Positions 6,928 through 15,519 are shown, counted from the first letter of the stretch. The stretch is 19,873 bases of DNA from an uncultured Riemerella sp. (GCA_938037185.1 CALHQK010000163.1:1-19873), one strand, 5' to 3'. Program-made: numbers and translations. Notes: generated by a model not told the origin, from the letters alone.

Positions 6928-8422
6928 TCCTTAAAAGCCATTCTTGTATAAAATTAATTTTTAATGGCTGATTGTCTCTGAGTGTTTTTATTTCTTGATA
7001 ATACTCACTAAAAACAGAATCTTCTTTATCTAATAATTTCTCAAGCCAATCAAATGCCTTAACAAAATCTCTATCTACAGCAACTCTAAACCAATATATA
7101 GCCTCTTCTATGTCTTTATCAACCCCTATTCCTTCATGATATATAATTCCTAAATTCCATGCAAGCCTACCATCTATACCCATTTGCCCTTCTCCTGACT
7201 TTATTTGTTTTTTATTCCAATCAATGAGTTTTTGTATCTGTTCCTTTCCTATTGTTTTATTTTCTACATCAAAGCTATTTAGTCCATATATAGCACATTC
7301 ACACCCTTTTTTAGCTGCTGTATCTAACCAATGAATACACATATCATAATCTCCTTTTATCTCGTAATATTGAGCTAATGCTGATTGAGCACAGATATGA
7401 CCTCCTTTTGAGGCTTTGTCTAACCAATAAAATTCTTTCTCTGTATTTTTAATTTTTTTATAATATTGGGATAATAAATATTGTGCTCGACAGTTTCCTT
7501 GTTGGGCTGCTTTTTCATACCAATATTTAGCTTTTCTATCATTTTTCTTATGAGAATACAGATTTCCTAAAAGATTACAAGCTCTAATAGAACCTTTTTT
7601 AGCTGCTTTTTTGAACCAATATATAGATTTCTTATGTGCTGGCTTTATTCCCTTATATCTATAAGATTGTCTACCTGAGATAAGAGGGCTTTTATCTACC
7701 CAATATAAAAGTCCTAAACTTTTTTGAGCTTTAATATCACCCTGTTTAGCTGCTTTTTCATACCAATACCTTGCCTTTTTATAATCCACTACCCTTATCT
7801 TCCCTTGTGCATATAAAAGTCCTAAATCATTTTGTGCTAGAATACACCCTTGCTGGGCTGCTTTTTCATACCAATATTTAGCCTCTCTATAGTTTTGTTC
7901 TATCCCTTTCCCTTTTTCATATACCCCCCCTAATCTATACTTAGCCATGATACTTGCGTGTCTATATCTTTTTTTTAATGGAAATGTAATATCCGCTTGT
8001 TTAGCTGCTTTTTTATACCAATATCTAGCTTTATTATAATCTTGCTCTACACTTAATTCATATATAAGCCCTAAATCATATTGTGCCAAAATATATCCTT
8101 GTTTTGCTGCCTTTCTATACCAATAAATAGCATCTTGACAAGATTCTTTTACACCAACTCCATTACAATAACAAAAACCTAACATCCACCATCCTTCAAT
8201 TTCCCCCTGTTCAGCAACCTTTCTTACCCAATAAATCACCTGTTCATAATTTTGTTCAGGGATACAATAGTAAAATTTGCAAAGTTGTTTTTGGGACTCT
8301 ACACACCCCTGTTCTGCCAATCCTCTTAATATTAGAGCAACCTCATCGTATTTTCTTTTATTAAATTTCTTCTTAACAAATTGGGATAAATCTTTAGTAA
8401 GAAGTATTTTTTTGTTATTCAT
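6887..8422 (-). CDS. Cytoplasmic Sel1-repeat (TPR-like) protein, 511 residues
   Basis: The protein is an array of about ten Sel1-like repeats over roughly residues 30-470. Each carries a signature such as AIYWYRKAAKQG, AKYWYEKAAQQG or ARYWYEKAAKQG, followed by A-x-x-x-LG-x-x-Y. Sel1 repeats form alpha solenoids used for protein-protein contact. Two repeats carry insertions (around 150 and 255). There is no signal peptide (MNNKKILLTKDLSQF), so it acts in the cytoplasm, unlike many secreted Sel1 proteins. ATG 8422 is the only sensible start. A 138-bp gap separates it from the preceding 101-residue gene. A weak TAACTTTA lies in that gap, so it may have its own promoter. The function is unknown; Sel1 proteins often appear beside toxin-immunity or defence genes. 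Confidence 0.85.
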   Translation of the reverse strand: MNNKKILLTKDLSQFVKKKFNKRKYDEVALILRGLAEQGCVESQKQLCKFYYCIPEQNYEQVIYWVRKVAEQGEIEGWWMLGFCYCNGVGVKESCQDAIYWYRKAAKQGYILAQYDLGLIYELSVEQDYNKARYWYKKAAKQADITFPLKKRYRHASIMAKYRLGGVYEKGKGIEQNYREAKYWYEKAAQQGCILAQNDLGLLYAQGKIRVVDYKKARYWYEKAAKQGDIKAQKSLGLLYWVDKSPLISGRQSYRYKGIKPAHKKSIYWFKKAAKKGSIRACNLLGNLYSHKKNDRKAKYWYEKAAQQGNCRAQYLLSQYYKKIKNTEKEFYWLDKASKGGHICAQSALAQYYEIKGDYDMCIHWLDTAAKKGCECAIYGLNSFDVENKTIGKEQIQKLIDWNKKQIKSGEGQMGIDGRLAWNLGIIYHEGIGVDKDIEEAIYWFRVAVDRDFVKAFDWLEKLLDKEDSVFSEYYQEIKTLRDNQPLKINFIQEWLLRNGERYNRLAITRS

Positions 8423-8560
8423 AAAATTCTTGTGTGAAAACTCAGAATCATTAATTTCAGTGAGATAAAGTTATTTAAAAAGTCTTTTTCCTTAAAAATC
8501 TTTCTTGGGATTATTCTATTTCATCCTATCAGAGAAAAGTTTATACCTATAAGACTTTTA

Positions 8561-8866
8561 TTAATCTAAAACCTCTATTTTTTCATCATTTATTATAATA
8601 CCATTACCATATATTCTTAAATCAATTTCTACCTCATTATCTACCTCCAAAATAGTTATAGTAAAATGAAACTCCAACCTATAAAGAATTTCCTCCATTT
8701 TTGCGATGAGTTTAAAAAGTGATTTGCCCATTCCTAATTTATCCACTCCTTCCTTTGAAATACTCACATGATGGAGATCTTCTATACTAATGGTACTAAT
8801 ACCATATTCTCTATAAAGATTAATAAAATAGTCTCTTTCTTCCTGAGTAAGTAAATGAGAATTCAT
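8561..8866 (-). CDS. Hypothetical protein (101 residues), translationally coupled
   Basis: The product runs from MNSHLLTQEERDYFINLY to IIINDEKIEVLD. It has an N-terminal helical part and a C-terminal beta-rich half (FHFTITILEVDNEVEIDLRI). ATG 8866 overlaps the stop of the 365-residue gene by 4 bp (ATGA), so the two are translationally coupled and probably functional partners. No motif or membrane segment is seen. The family is not recognised. Confidence 0.75.
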   Translation of the reverse strand: MNSHLLTQEERDYFINLYREYGISTISIEDLHHVSISKEGVDKLGMGKSLFKLIAKMEEILYRLEFHFTITILEVDNEVEIDLRIYGNGIIINDEKIEVLD

Positions 8867-9960
8867 ATTTTTCTATTTAATTGTTCATTTATTTTTCTGG
8901 TTTGGCAAAGCTTACAACATTCAAATCCATGAAAATTTAATGTCCCTTCTTCTGTACCATTATGAACATTGATATATGCTATAAGAACTTTTTCGAGTTC
9001 TTTCTTAATATGTAAATGCTCTTCCCAAAAATGCTCAATTTTATCAATAGGTTCATAAGGCAATCCTTTGTTTATAAGCATTTCCCTCTTTTCATTGGGA
9101 GTTTTATTGCTTTTTAAAAGCCAATCAAATCTAGAGATTCTATGTAAAATATCTGGATTTCTTTTAAGCAAATTTTCTCTTTCTTTTATCAGTAAATCTA
9201 TCCTTTCATATATTTGTTCTTTACTGAGAGAACTTATTTCTACATCTCCTGTATTAGCTTTCATTATATCTTTTATATTTTGTATCTTCTTAAGCCCAAT
9301 GTATTTTTTGACTATTTCTACATTATATTTATTAATTACATTTTCTATTTTTACTTCCCCGTTTTCAAATCTTTCTCTAACAAATTGGTTTATATCAAAC
9401 CAATTTCTCAAATATTCAATTGCGTGTTTAGAATATAATTTATCTTCTTTTGTTCTTTCATATTGTTTTATAATATCTTCATATTTCTTAAGCTCTTTTC
9501 TGTTATTTTCATTTTCAGGAAAAAGCTCAACATTTCTCAATCTATTCTCATAACCTTTTAATGTTAATTTATTTTCAACCAAAAATTTTTCTATGTTCTT
9601 TGGATGTATAAGAGAATTGAATTCTTCTGGCACATAAAGGTCAAAATATCTATTATGTAATCCTTCACAATCTTTATACAAATGATATTTAGGTTTTCCT
9701 CCCCTAAAAAAAATTTTTTCATACGCATCCCCATACTCCCCTATTGTCTTTTTTCTAATCTCTATTTTTTTGTATAGTTCCTCATTAAATATAGAGGCAA
9801 TACCTAGCATTCTTTTAACTTCTGATCTATTAAAAACTTTATACACATTCCTATCATTCAATATATAGTCCATAAAGAATTTATTAAGATTTATTTCTTC
9901 AACTTCTACTTTATTGTCTCCCAGAAATCTTTTACAAACTGAATTCGTAATAAAAGCCAT
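8863..9960 (-). CDS. Hypothetical protein with candidate metal-binding Cys/His motifs (365 residues)
   Basis: This is a charged, mainly helical cytoplasmic protein. Two sites stand out: GGKPKYHLYKDCEGL at 87-101, holding H93 and C98, and a C-terminal HGFECCKLCQ at 344-353, holding H344, C348, C349 and C352. CxxC with nearby His/Cys could bind zinc, by itself or together with the H93/C98 site. The stretch 150-270 looks coiled or helical. ATG 9960 lies about 33 nt after the predicted transcription start. It is the first gene of an operon with the 101-residue partner, and its promoter closely matches that of the nuclease-helicase operon. I do not recognise the family; a nucleic-acid role is possible but not shown. 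Confidence 0.78.
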   Translation of the reverse strand: MAFITNSVCKRFLGDNKVEVEEINLNKFFMDYILNDRNVYKVFNRSEVKRMLGIASIFNEELYKKIEIRKKTIGEYGDAYEKIFFRGGKPKYHLYKDCEGLHNRYFDLYVPEEFNSLIHPKNIEKFLVENKLTLKGYENRLRNVELFPENENNRKELKKYEDIIKQYERTKEDKLYSKHAIEYLRNWFDINQFVRERFENGEVKIENVINKYNVEIVKKYIGLKKIQNIKDIMKANTGDVEISSLSKEQIYERIDLLIKERENLLKRNPDILHRISRFDWLLKSNKTPNEKREMLINKGLPYEPIDKIEHFWEEHLHIKKELEKVLIAYINVHNGTEEGTLNFHGFECCKLCQTRKINEQLNRKI

Positions 9961-9982
9961 AAGAATAATATTTTTACACCAA

Positions 9983-10029
9983 TGTCATATATGACAATAC
10001 AAATATAACTATTTATTTTGGCTTCTCAA
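9983..10029 (-). promoter_or_regulatory. Promoter and palindromic operator of the 365/101-residue operon
   Basis: On the minus strand TTG (10027-10029), a 19-bp spacer and TATATTTG (10000-10007) form a full Bacteroidota promoter. A perfect 14-bp palindrome TGTCATATATGACA (9983-9996) sits at the expected start of transcription, a repressor position. An 8-bp inverted repeat with a 7-bp spacer (10023-10030 and 10038-10045) overlaps the -33 region. The layout matches the site at 14998-15051. Confidence 0.75.
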
Positions 10030-10080
10030 TGGGTTATATTGAGAAAATAGCAAATAGAACCTAAGTATTTTGTAAAATAA

Positions 10081-10106
10081 AAAACCTCTCTTTTAGAGAG
10101 GTTTTT
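10081..10106 (-). terminator. Terminator of the nuclease-helicase operon
   Basis: An 11-bp perfect stem (10081-10091 with 10095-10105, core AACCTCTC/GAGAGGTT) has a TTT loop. A-runs and T-runs at both ends let it work on either strand. It lies 15 bp after the last gene of the three-gene operon. Confidence 0.85.
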
Positions 10107-10119
10107 AAAATATTTATTA

Positions 10120-10752
10120 TTATTTATATAACATAAATATACTAATTAATATTATTAGTAAAAGCACCCCAAGTACCCCAAGTACCTGAAGTATTTTACT
10201 CTTATTTTTTTCATTTTCTATTATAATAGCCTGAGTCTGTATTTCTATTCTATTTTTCAACTCCTTTTCGACTTTTAAAAGCTCTGTTTCTATAATATCC
10301 TTTATTTGCAATCTCTCACTTTCAATAAGTAGCTTAACCTCGGTCTTTGTTTCATCTAATTTTATTCTTAAAGTAGATTCAAAATCTTGATAAAATACTT
10401 TATTTTTAGAAATTATATTTTCTATTTTTTCATCAATATTTTTTGCAAGTATAGTATGATTAGCTGTTATTTCTCCTGCTATTTGCTTTAAATATTCTGT
10501 TAGTTGATTTCTTAATTTTTCCTGCTCTGCTTTTGAAAACTCTACTAACTCTTTTATTTTTCTATGCTCTTCTTTTTGAGATGTACCTATATTCAATAAA
10601 ACTGTATTATTTTCTTTGAGGTTTTCATTAACATTCTGATATTCTTGAATTAGGTTTTGAAATTTTTCAAAAATATTTGCAGCACTTTGAAGTCTTTCTA
10701 CTTCTTGATCTAGATTTTCTAAAGTATGATTAAATTTTTGCAAGTTGTTCAT
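10120..10752 (-). CDS. Tail-anchored coiled-coil protein, third gene of the nuclease-helicase operon
   Basis: The 210-residue protein is almost entirely alpha-helical and charged with heptad-like spacing (residues 1-185, for example LENLDQEVERLQSAANIF). It ends in a single hydrophobic helix at about 190-209 (LGVLGVLLLIILISIFMLYK) with almost nothing after it. That is a tail-anchored inner-membrane protein with a long cytoplasmic coiled coil. ATG 10752 overlaps the end of the helicase gene by 23 bp in another frame, so expression is tightly linked. Plausible roles are a membrane tether, a sensor or an oligomerising effector for the helicase. I see no enzyme motif. Confidence 0.85.
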   Translation of the reverse strand: MNNLQKFNHTLENLDQEVERLQSAANIFEKFQNLIQEYQNVNENLKENNTVLLNIGTSQKEEHRKIKELVEFSKAEQEKLRNQLTEYLKQIAGEITANHTILAKNIDEKIENIISKNKVFYQDFESTLRIKLDETKTEVKLLIESERLQIKDIIETELLKVEKELKNRIEIQTQAIIIENEKNKSKILQVLGVLGVLLLIILISIFMLYK

Positions 10753-13700
10753 AAAGCTTATGATTTAATAATTTGAGCTTTTCCAGTTTTTGTATATATA
10801 TATCATTAAGTAAGTATGGAAGATCTAATTTATCCACAAAATTAATATACACATTTTCTGAAAAATATTTTTTTAGCATTAGTGACAATGCTTCTTTCTG
10901 GTGTATTTCAAAGAAACTTATTAAATGACTTAATTGGTTCATTATCTCAAATTGCTGATCTGCATCAAATTGTAGAGTAATATTTTTTAGAGAGTCTTCT
11001 ATACGCATTCTTCCATCCATATCTTCAAATTCATTTAATGCTAATCTTATCAACCCACTAATAAAGTTCAAGCCTATATTGTTTTGGTAGCTTTCTAAAA
11101 ATCTACTGATAGCATCTTTTAGATATACATATTTACTTTTTTTCAATCGTTCATCTTTTATTTCTGGTATAAAAAATTGTATTGTTTTATGCTTTCCATT
11201 TTCTAACAATTCTGTTGTTTCTTCATCATAGAAGAACACCTTAAACCAATTTTTATAATCATTAGGAGACTCTCCTATAGCTTGAAAAATAAAAGTCACT
11301 TCACTAAACACAAAATAATTATCTATGCGTTTTTTAAAACTTTCACTATCAACATATTCACAACACCAATCTGATAATGTTTTCAGAGATTGTTTCCTAT
11401 TATAAATAATGTTATTAAAAATCCATTTTAAAAGATAAATAACACTTTTTTCTAAAAAACTAGGTTTATCTATACCCTCTATTTCTTGTAAAATATTTTT
11501 ATGCTGTTCATATTTTCCTATATAATTCTCTATATTACACAGGATACTTTGCTCGCTAAGACTTCCAAACTCCACCTCAAACGATGTATAAAAATCTGTA
11601 GTCCAGTCTTTTACAACACCCAACAGAGTAAGCCTATAAATAATTTTTTCAGCATATTCTTTCCCACCAAAAGGAGACAAAGAATTAAATCCTATAATTT
11701 TTATTTTATTTTTTTCAAAATAAGTTTTTATAAAATCCAAGATTAAAACTAAATCTTCCTCTACATCTTTCTGTCCTTTCTCAAATAAAAAAATTTGTTT
11801 AATAATATCTTTACCCTCTTTATTTACTTCATTTCTTATGTTTTTTATTTCTTCCCATGTTGTATTTTGTTGAAAAATCCGCTCTATTTCATATTTTGGA
11901 TTTTCATGAGAATGTAAAATATAACACCTTCCTATTTTATTTTTATTCTCCTCTGTTTTAGCCCATCTACCTGCTCTACCTGCTTCCTGATAAAGAGACT
12001 CTACTGAACTTGGTAAACCATAATGAATTGTATAAAAAATATTATCCTTATCTATCCCCATTCCAAAAGATTTAGTAGCTACAAGCAATGGATATTCATT
12101 TCGTTTAAATTTTTTTTGAACCTTATTTTTATATTCATCAAATTCATCTTGGGTCATTATATCAATTCTCTCATTATGCATATATATTTTAGGGATAGAA
12201 CCAGAATACCAATTTGCTTTTTTAGTTCCATATATATTATTGATATAATTACAAACATTATAATTATAACACCCTACTTCACCATTTACATTAGGAGTAA
12301 ATATAATCCCTGCTTTTTCATTATTTTCTAAAAAACCTTCTTCTCTTAATGTTTCTAACAACTCATATATTTGTCTTTTTTTATCCCCATTATCATTAAT
12401 TACTTCAAATTTTAATTCTTTTCTACTATAATCCAAGAGAGATTTTATATTATCTTCTTCTAATTGAGATTTCTGTCTTGCAAACTCTATTTTTATATCC
12501 TTTAATACATTTATAGAAGCGGTAGCTGTAAGCCCTATAAATTTTATTTTCCCCTCCCCATTTTCATCCTTTGGACTTAACTTTTCAATTGTTTTTGCCA
12601 AATTAAGGTATGACAACCTGAAACTATGCCCCCATTCTGACAAACAATGAACCTCATCTATCACAGCATATGCTATAGAATATCTATTAATAACATTTAT
12701 AATTTTATTTCTAAAATCTATTATCTGAAATTTCTCTGGTGATATCCAAGTAAGTAAATATTTACCTTTTTCAAAATCACTTTCTATTTTTTTTCTTTTC
12801 TCTTTTTTTAAATCACTTGTTATAAAATGAGTATTTGTAATGCCTATCTTTTCAAGATTTTCATATTGATCATACATCAATGATTTGATAGGACATACTA
12901 CGAAATTAATGCTTGGCTGAAGAAAACATGGAAGTTGATAACATAAAGATTTACCTCCCCCTGTTGGCAAGAGCCCTATAGTATCTCTTAAATTTAATGC
13001 ATTTGCTATTATAGGAAATTGTCCTTCCCTAAAACTTGGTTTATCAAAAATATTTTGCATAAAAAACTCCAAACAAGACTTATCACTATCTATAATATTA
13101 TAATTAATTGGCTCCGTTGTGCTTACCTTAAAATAATTCTTCCTATTTTTATCAAAATAATCTGTCCTTACATAGATAATGTTACTATTTATAGTATTTT
13201 CAGAAGTATATCTTTTGAATAAAGAAAAGTCAATATTTATAGCTTTTTTATCAAATTTGAAATCTGCCTTATTTAATGAAATTTTTATTTTAAATTTTGG
13301 TAATTTTAATTCTTCTTTGTTTTTTAATAAATAAAGATGTTTCATCCAAATCAAAATATCCTCAACTGCCCAATGAGCAAACTGCCCTAAATCCTCATTT
13401 TCTGTAAGAATATTAAAATTCCAATTATCGCCATAAAAATCTAATTGCCCACCATGTAACAACTCTAATACAAGTAATTGAAACCTAATAATAGCAGTAG
13501 GAACCAATTTAAATTTAATTTCTTCTTCTAAAATATCTTTATTCCTAATTTTTTCAAAGAACTTACCATATAATTCTAATATTTTTTCATATTCATCAAG
13601 CCTTGAAATAATTTGGTCAATCTTTTTATGATAAGCAGAATCTCTCATTCTCCATTCATAAGTAGTAATTCTCACTACTTTAAGCCCATTATTTGTAAAG

Positions 13701-14224
13701 AATTCATCTCTTTGCTTATCCGAAATTACTTGAGTTTGATCATTTATATGTTGCTGCCCATCAATTTCTATAATCAATTTAGCTTGTGGAAGATAAAAAT
13801 CTACTTGCTGGTTGATAAATCCTTCTCTTCCTTCTACATCATCAAATATTTCATTAATCTCCATCTCTGGAATTATTAGAGATTGGATATATCCATATTT
13901 CCCTAATATATTAGGAATTTCTTTATAAAACTCTCTTGCAGGGAAATAATTATTCCCTCCATCTCCTTTTATTTCTATATCCCAATTTTGGTATTCTGGG
14001 CTAATGAAATAAAATCCTTTTTTATAATTTTCATGTTTATGAATCTCCCCTATCTTTCCTTGAAGAAATTTGGACATTCTTGTAGGACTGCCTCTCTGCA
14101 AGATGTTTTTCAATATACAAAACAAAGAATAGAATTTATTATCAATATAATCTTCCTTATGTTCTAAATTTTGAATTACAAAATTAGAATTTGTATATGC
14201 ATAATTTGCTGTATATTTTCGCAC
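10730..14224 (-). CDS. DUF559/Vsr-like nuclease fused to a RecQ-type superfamily 2 helicase (1164 residues)
   Basis: Residues about 50-205 form a PD-(D/E)XK-type domain of the DUF559/Vsr kind: VDFYLPQAKL then IIEIDGQQH, giving D142, E153, D155 and H159. A RecQ-like SF2 helicase core follows: Walker A PTGGGKS (420-426), CPIKSLMYDQ (Ia), DEVHC (523-527, RecQ normally DEAHC), the RecQ aromatic loop LSEWGHSFR (528-536), GLTATAS (III), VATKSFGMGID (V) and QEAGRAGR (746-753, VI). No four-Cys RecQ zinc site follows, but a winged-helix-like part lies near 845-890. The C-terminal 270 residues are unassigned. The start is GTG 14224, 26 bp after the TPR gene stop; no ATG lies upstream in frame, and an internal ATG at residue 50 would lose part of the domain. 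It is expected to unwind and cut DNA. Confidence 0.88.
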   Translation of the reverse strand: MRKYTANYAYTNSNFVIQNLEHKEDYIDNKFYSLFCILKNILQRGSPTRMSKFLQGKIGEIHKHENYKKGFYFISPEYQNWDIEIKGDGGNNYFPAREFYKEIPNILGKYGYIQSLIIPEMEINEIFDDVEGREGFINQQVDFYLPQAKLIIEIDGQQHINDQTQVISDKQRDEFFTNNGLKVVRITTYEWRMRDSAYHKKIDQIISRLDEYEKILELYGKFFEKIRNKDILEEEIKFKLVPTAIIRFQLLVLELLHGGQLDFYGDNWNFNILTENEDLGQFAHWAVEDILIWMKHLYLLKNKEELKLPKFKIKISLNKADFKFDKKAINIDFSLFKRYTSENTINSNIIYVRTDYFDKNRKNYFKVSTTEPINYNIIDSDKSCLEFFMQNIFDKPSFREGQFPIIANALNLRDTIGLLPTGGGKSLCYQLPCFLQPSINFVVCPIKSLMYDQYENLEKIGITNTHFITSDLKKEKRKKIESDFEKGKYLLTWISPEKFQIIDFRNKIINVINRYSIAYAVIDEVHCLSEWGHSFRLSYLNLAKTIEKLSPKDENGEGKIKFIGLTATASINVLKDIKIEFARQKSQLEEDNIKSLLDYSRKELKFEVINDNGDKKRQIYELLETLREEGFLENNEKAGIIFTPNVNGEVGCYNYNVCNYINNIYGTKKANWYSGSIPKIYMHNERIDIMTQDEFDEYKNKVQKKFKRNEYPLLVATKSFGMGIDKDNIFYTIHYGLPSSVESLYQEAGRAGRWAKTEENKNKIGRCYILHSHENPKYEIERIFQQNTTWEEIKNIRNEVNKEGKDIIKQIFLFEKGQKDVEEDLVLILDFIKTYFEKNKIKIIGFNSLSPFGGKEYAEKIIYRLTLLGVVKDWTTDFYTSFEVEFGSLSEQSILCNIENYIGKYEQHKNILQEIEGIDKPSFLEKSVIYLLKWIFNNIIYNRKQSLKTLSDWCCEYVDSESFKKRIDNYFVFSEVTFIFQAIGESPNDYKNWFKVFFYDEETTELLENGKHKTIQFFIPEIKDERLKKSKYVYLKDAISRFLESYQNNIGLNFISGLIRLALNEFEDMDGRMRIEDSLKNITLQFDADQQFEIMNQLSHLISFFEIHQKEALSLMLKKYFSENVYINFVDKLDLPYLLNDIYIQKLEKLKLLNHKLYEQLAKI

Positions 14225-14250
14225 TATAAAACTATATTTAGATTAAGTTT

Positions 14251-14952
14251 TTAAGCATCCTTTGTGCATTTGGATTTCCCAAATCCGCAGATTTTTTTAA
14301 GGAAATCTATTGCTTTCCCTTTTTGTCCATCTAGTGAAAAGATTTGATATAACAATAAATACGGATTAGAATAATTTTCATCATATTCTAATGACCTAAT
14401 ACAATCTTCAAAAGCATTTTGTAATTTACCAATGTTTTTCAAAGCACATGCTCTGTTATTATACAATTTCTTAAACTCGACACCTAAAAGAACGCCATTA
14501 TCTATACCTTCTAGATCTTCATTAAATGAGCTATTAGGATGCTTTTTTTTGAGATCTATAGCATATGAATAAAATTCTATAGCTTTATTATTATCCCCTA
14601 AATTTAAACAACAGAATCCTATTTGATGATATAAAGCATAAACACGAATATCATCTTGGGCAAAATCAATAGCTTTTATATAGTTATCAATAGCTTGATT
14701 ATATTGTTCAAAATATTCTAAGATATTAGCTTTAAAAGCAAAATGCTTCCAATCATCAATATCTGATTTTTCAATAGCTTCATCGATATTAATTAATGCC
14801 CAATGATAATTTTGAGAATTGTAACTGTTTATAGCCTCTCGATAATAAATAATATATTCTGGAAATCCACCATCTTTAAAAAGGTTTGCTAAAGTCCGTT
14901 TTCTAATATTAGGTGTTCTTTCTCTTCCAAAGGCTTTGTCAAAGATATTCAT
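14251..14952 (-). CDS. TPR-repeat protein, first gene of the nuclease-helicase operon
   Basis: The 233-residue soluble protein holds about four tetratricopeptide repeats over residues 30-215. Visible units include NYHWALINIDEAIEKS, YNQAIDNYIKAIDFA, DNNKAIEFYSYAIDLK and LQNAFEDCIRSLEYD. ATG 14952 (MNIFDKAFGRERTPNI) is chosen. An in-frame ATG at 15012 lies inside the operator palindrome and would leave almost no leader after the predicted start of transcription. It precedes the nuclease-helicase gene by 26 bp. As a TPR scaffold it may bring the helicase and the coiled-coil protein together, or sense an invader protein; neither is shown. Confidence 0.85.
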   Translation of the reverse strand: MNIFDKAFGRERTPNIRKRTLANLFKDGGFPEYIIYYREAINSYNSQNYHWALINIDEAIEKSDIDDWKHFAFKANILEYFEQYNQAIDNYIKAIDFAQDDIRVYALYHQIGFCCLNLGDNNKAIEFYSYAIDLKKKHPNSSFNEDLEGIDNGVLLGVEFKKLYNNRACALKNIGKLQNAFEDCIRSLEYDENYSNPYLLLYQIFSLDGQKGKAIDFLKKICGFGKSKCTKDA

Positions 14953-14997
14953 GTTTATAATTTTATTTTCATTTAGTATAAATATGTTATACAACGT

Positions 14998-15051
14998 TGC
15001 CATATATGGCATTCAATGATACAAATATAACCACTTATTTTGACTTGTCAA
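14998..15051 (-). promoter_or_regulatory. Promoter and palindromic operator of the TPR/nuclease-helicase operon
   Basis: On the minus strand TTG (15049-15051), a 19-bp spacer and TATATTTG (15022-15029) make a full promoter. The perfect 14-bp palindrome TGCCATATATGGCA (14998-15011) lies just downstream of the expected start. An inverted repeat TTGACTT-N7-AAGTCAA (15040-15060) covers the -33 region and abuts the XRE gene start. This suggests binding by the divergent XRE regulator. Confidence 0.75.
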
Positions 15052-15060
15052 ATAAGTCAA

Positions 15061-15291
15061 GTGGAAAAATCTAAAATTCTGAAAGTTGTAGGAAAGAGAA
15101 TTAAGGATATTAGAGAATCTAAGGGGATTTCTCAGGTAGAACTTGTTGGCAGAATGCAGGGAGAAATAGACCCTACTAATATTTCCAGAATAGAATCTGG
15201 AAGAACCAATCCCACTTTATTTACTCTTTTTAGAATTTCACAAGCTTTAGAGGTTAAATTAACAGACCTTCTAAATGTTAATTTTGATTAA
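15061..15291 (+). CDS. Small XRE-family helix-turn-helix regulator (76 residues)
   Basis: The protein is a single Cro/CI-type HTH domain: VGKRIKDIRESKGISQVEL, then GEIDPTNISRIESGRTNPT and LFRISQALEVKLTDLL. The motif PTNISRIESG is the recognition-helix region. I choose GTG 15061. A TTG at 15040 would put seven extra residues inside the inverted repeat, and the domain is already complete. It is divergent from the TPR/nuclease-helicase operon and next to its operator, so it most likely represses that operon and possibly also the 365/101-residue operon, which carries the same palindrome. Small stand-alone XRE controllers are common beside restriction and other defence operons. Its own promoter is not clear. 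Confidence 0.88.
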   Translation: MEKSKILKVVGKRIKDIRESKGISQVELVGRMQGEIDPTNISRIESGRTNPTLFTLFRISQALEVKLTDLLNVNFD

Positions 15292-15519
15292 ATTTAGGCT
15301 ATATTAGTATATAACTTTTATTTTCAAGGTTTAGAAGATTTATGATATTTCTTAAAGCTTAGCATTATTTTCTTATAAGAAACTTCTAAATTTCGTGATT
15401 TGGTAAAATACTTATATAAGAATAAACTAATTCACGAAAAACTATATTTCTCACTTGTTCATTCCTCTTAAAGAATAAAAGGATTTAATATTCTTAATTC
15501 ATTAGAAGAATCTTAAAAG

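Noticed and set aside
6887..8422. Repetitive DNA that might be a non-coding repeat array
   Set aside because: The repetition follows the Sel1 protein repeats in one long frame, so it is coding.
9068..9553. 161-codon plus-strand frame opposite the 365-residue gene
   Set aside because: Its product is a hydrophobic Ser/Leu/Phe-rich string, as expected from the reverse of AT-rich Lys/Glu-rich coding DNA; the minus-strand gene has a promoter and a coupled neighbour.
10730..14224. Type I or III restriction helicase subunit
   Set aside because: The motifs are RecQ-type (aromatic loop, QEAGRAGR), and no methyltransferase or specificity gene is present.
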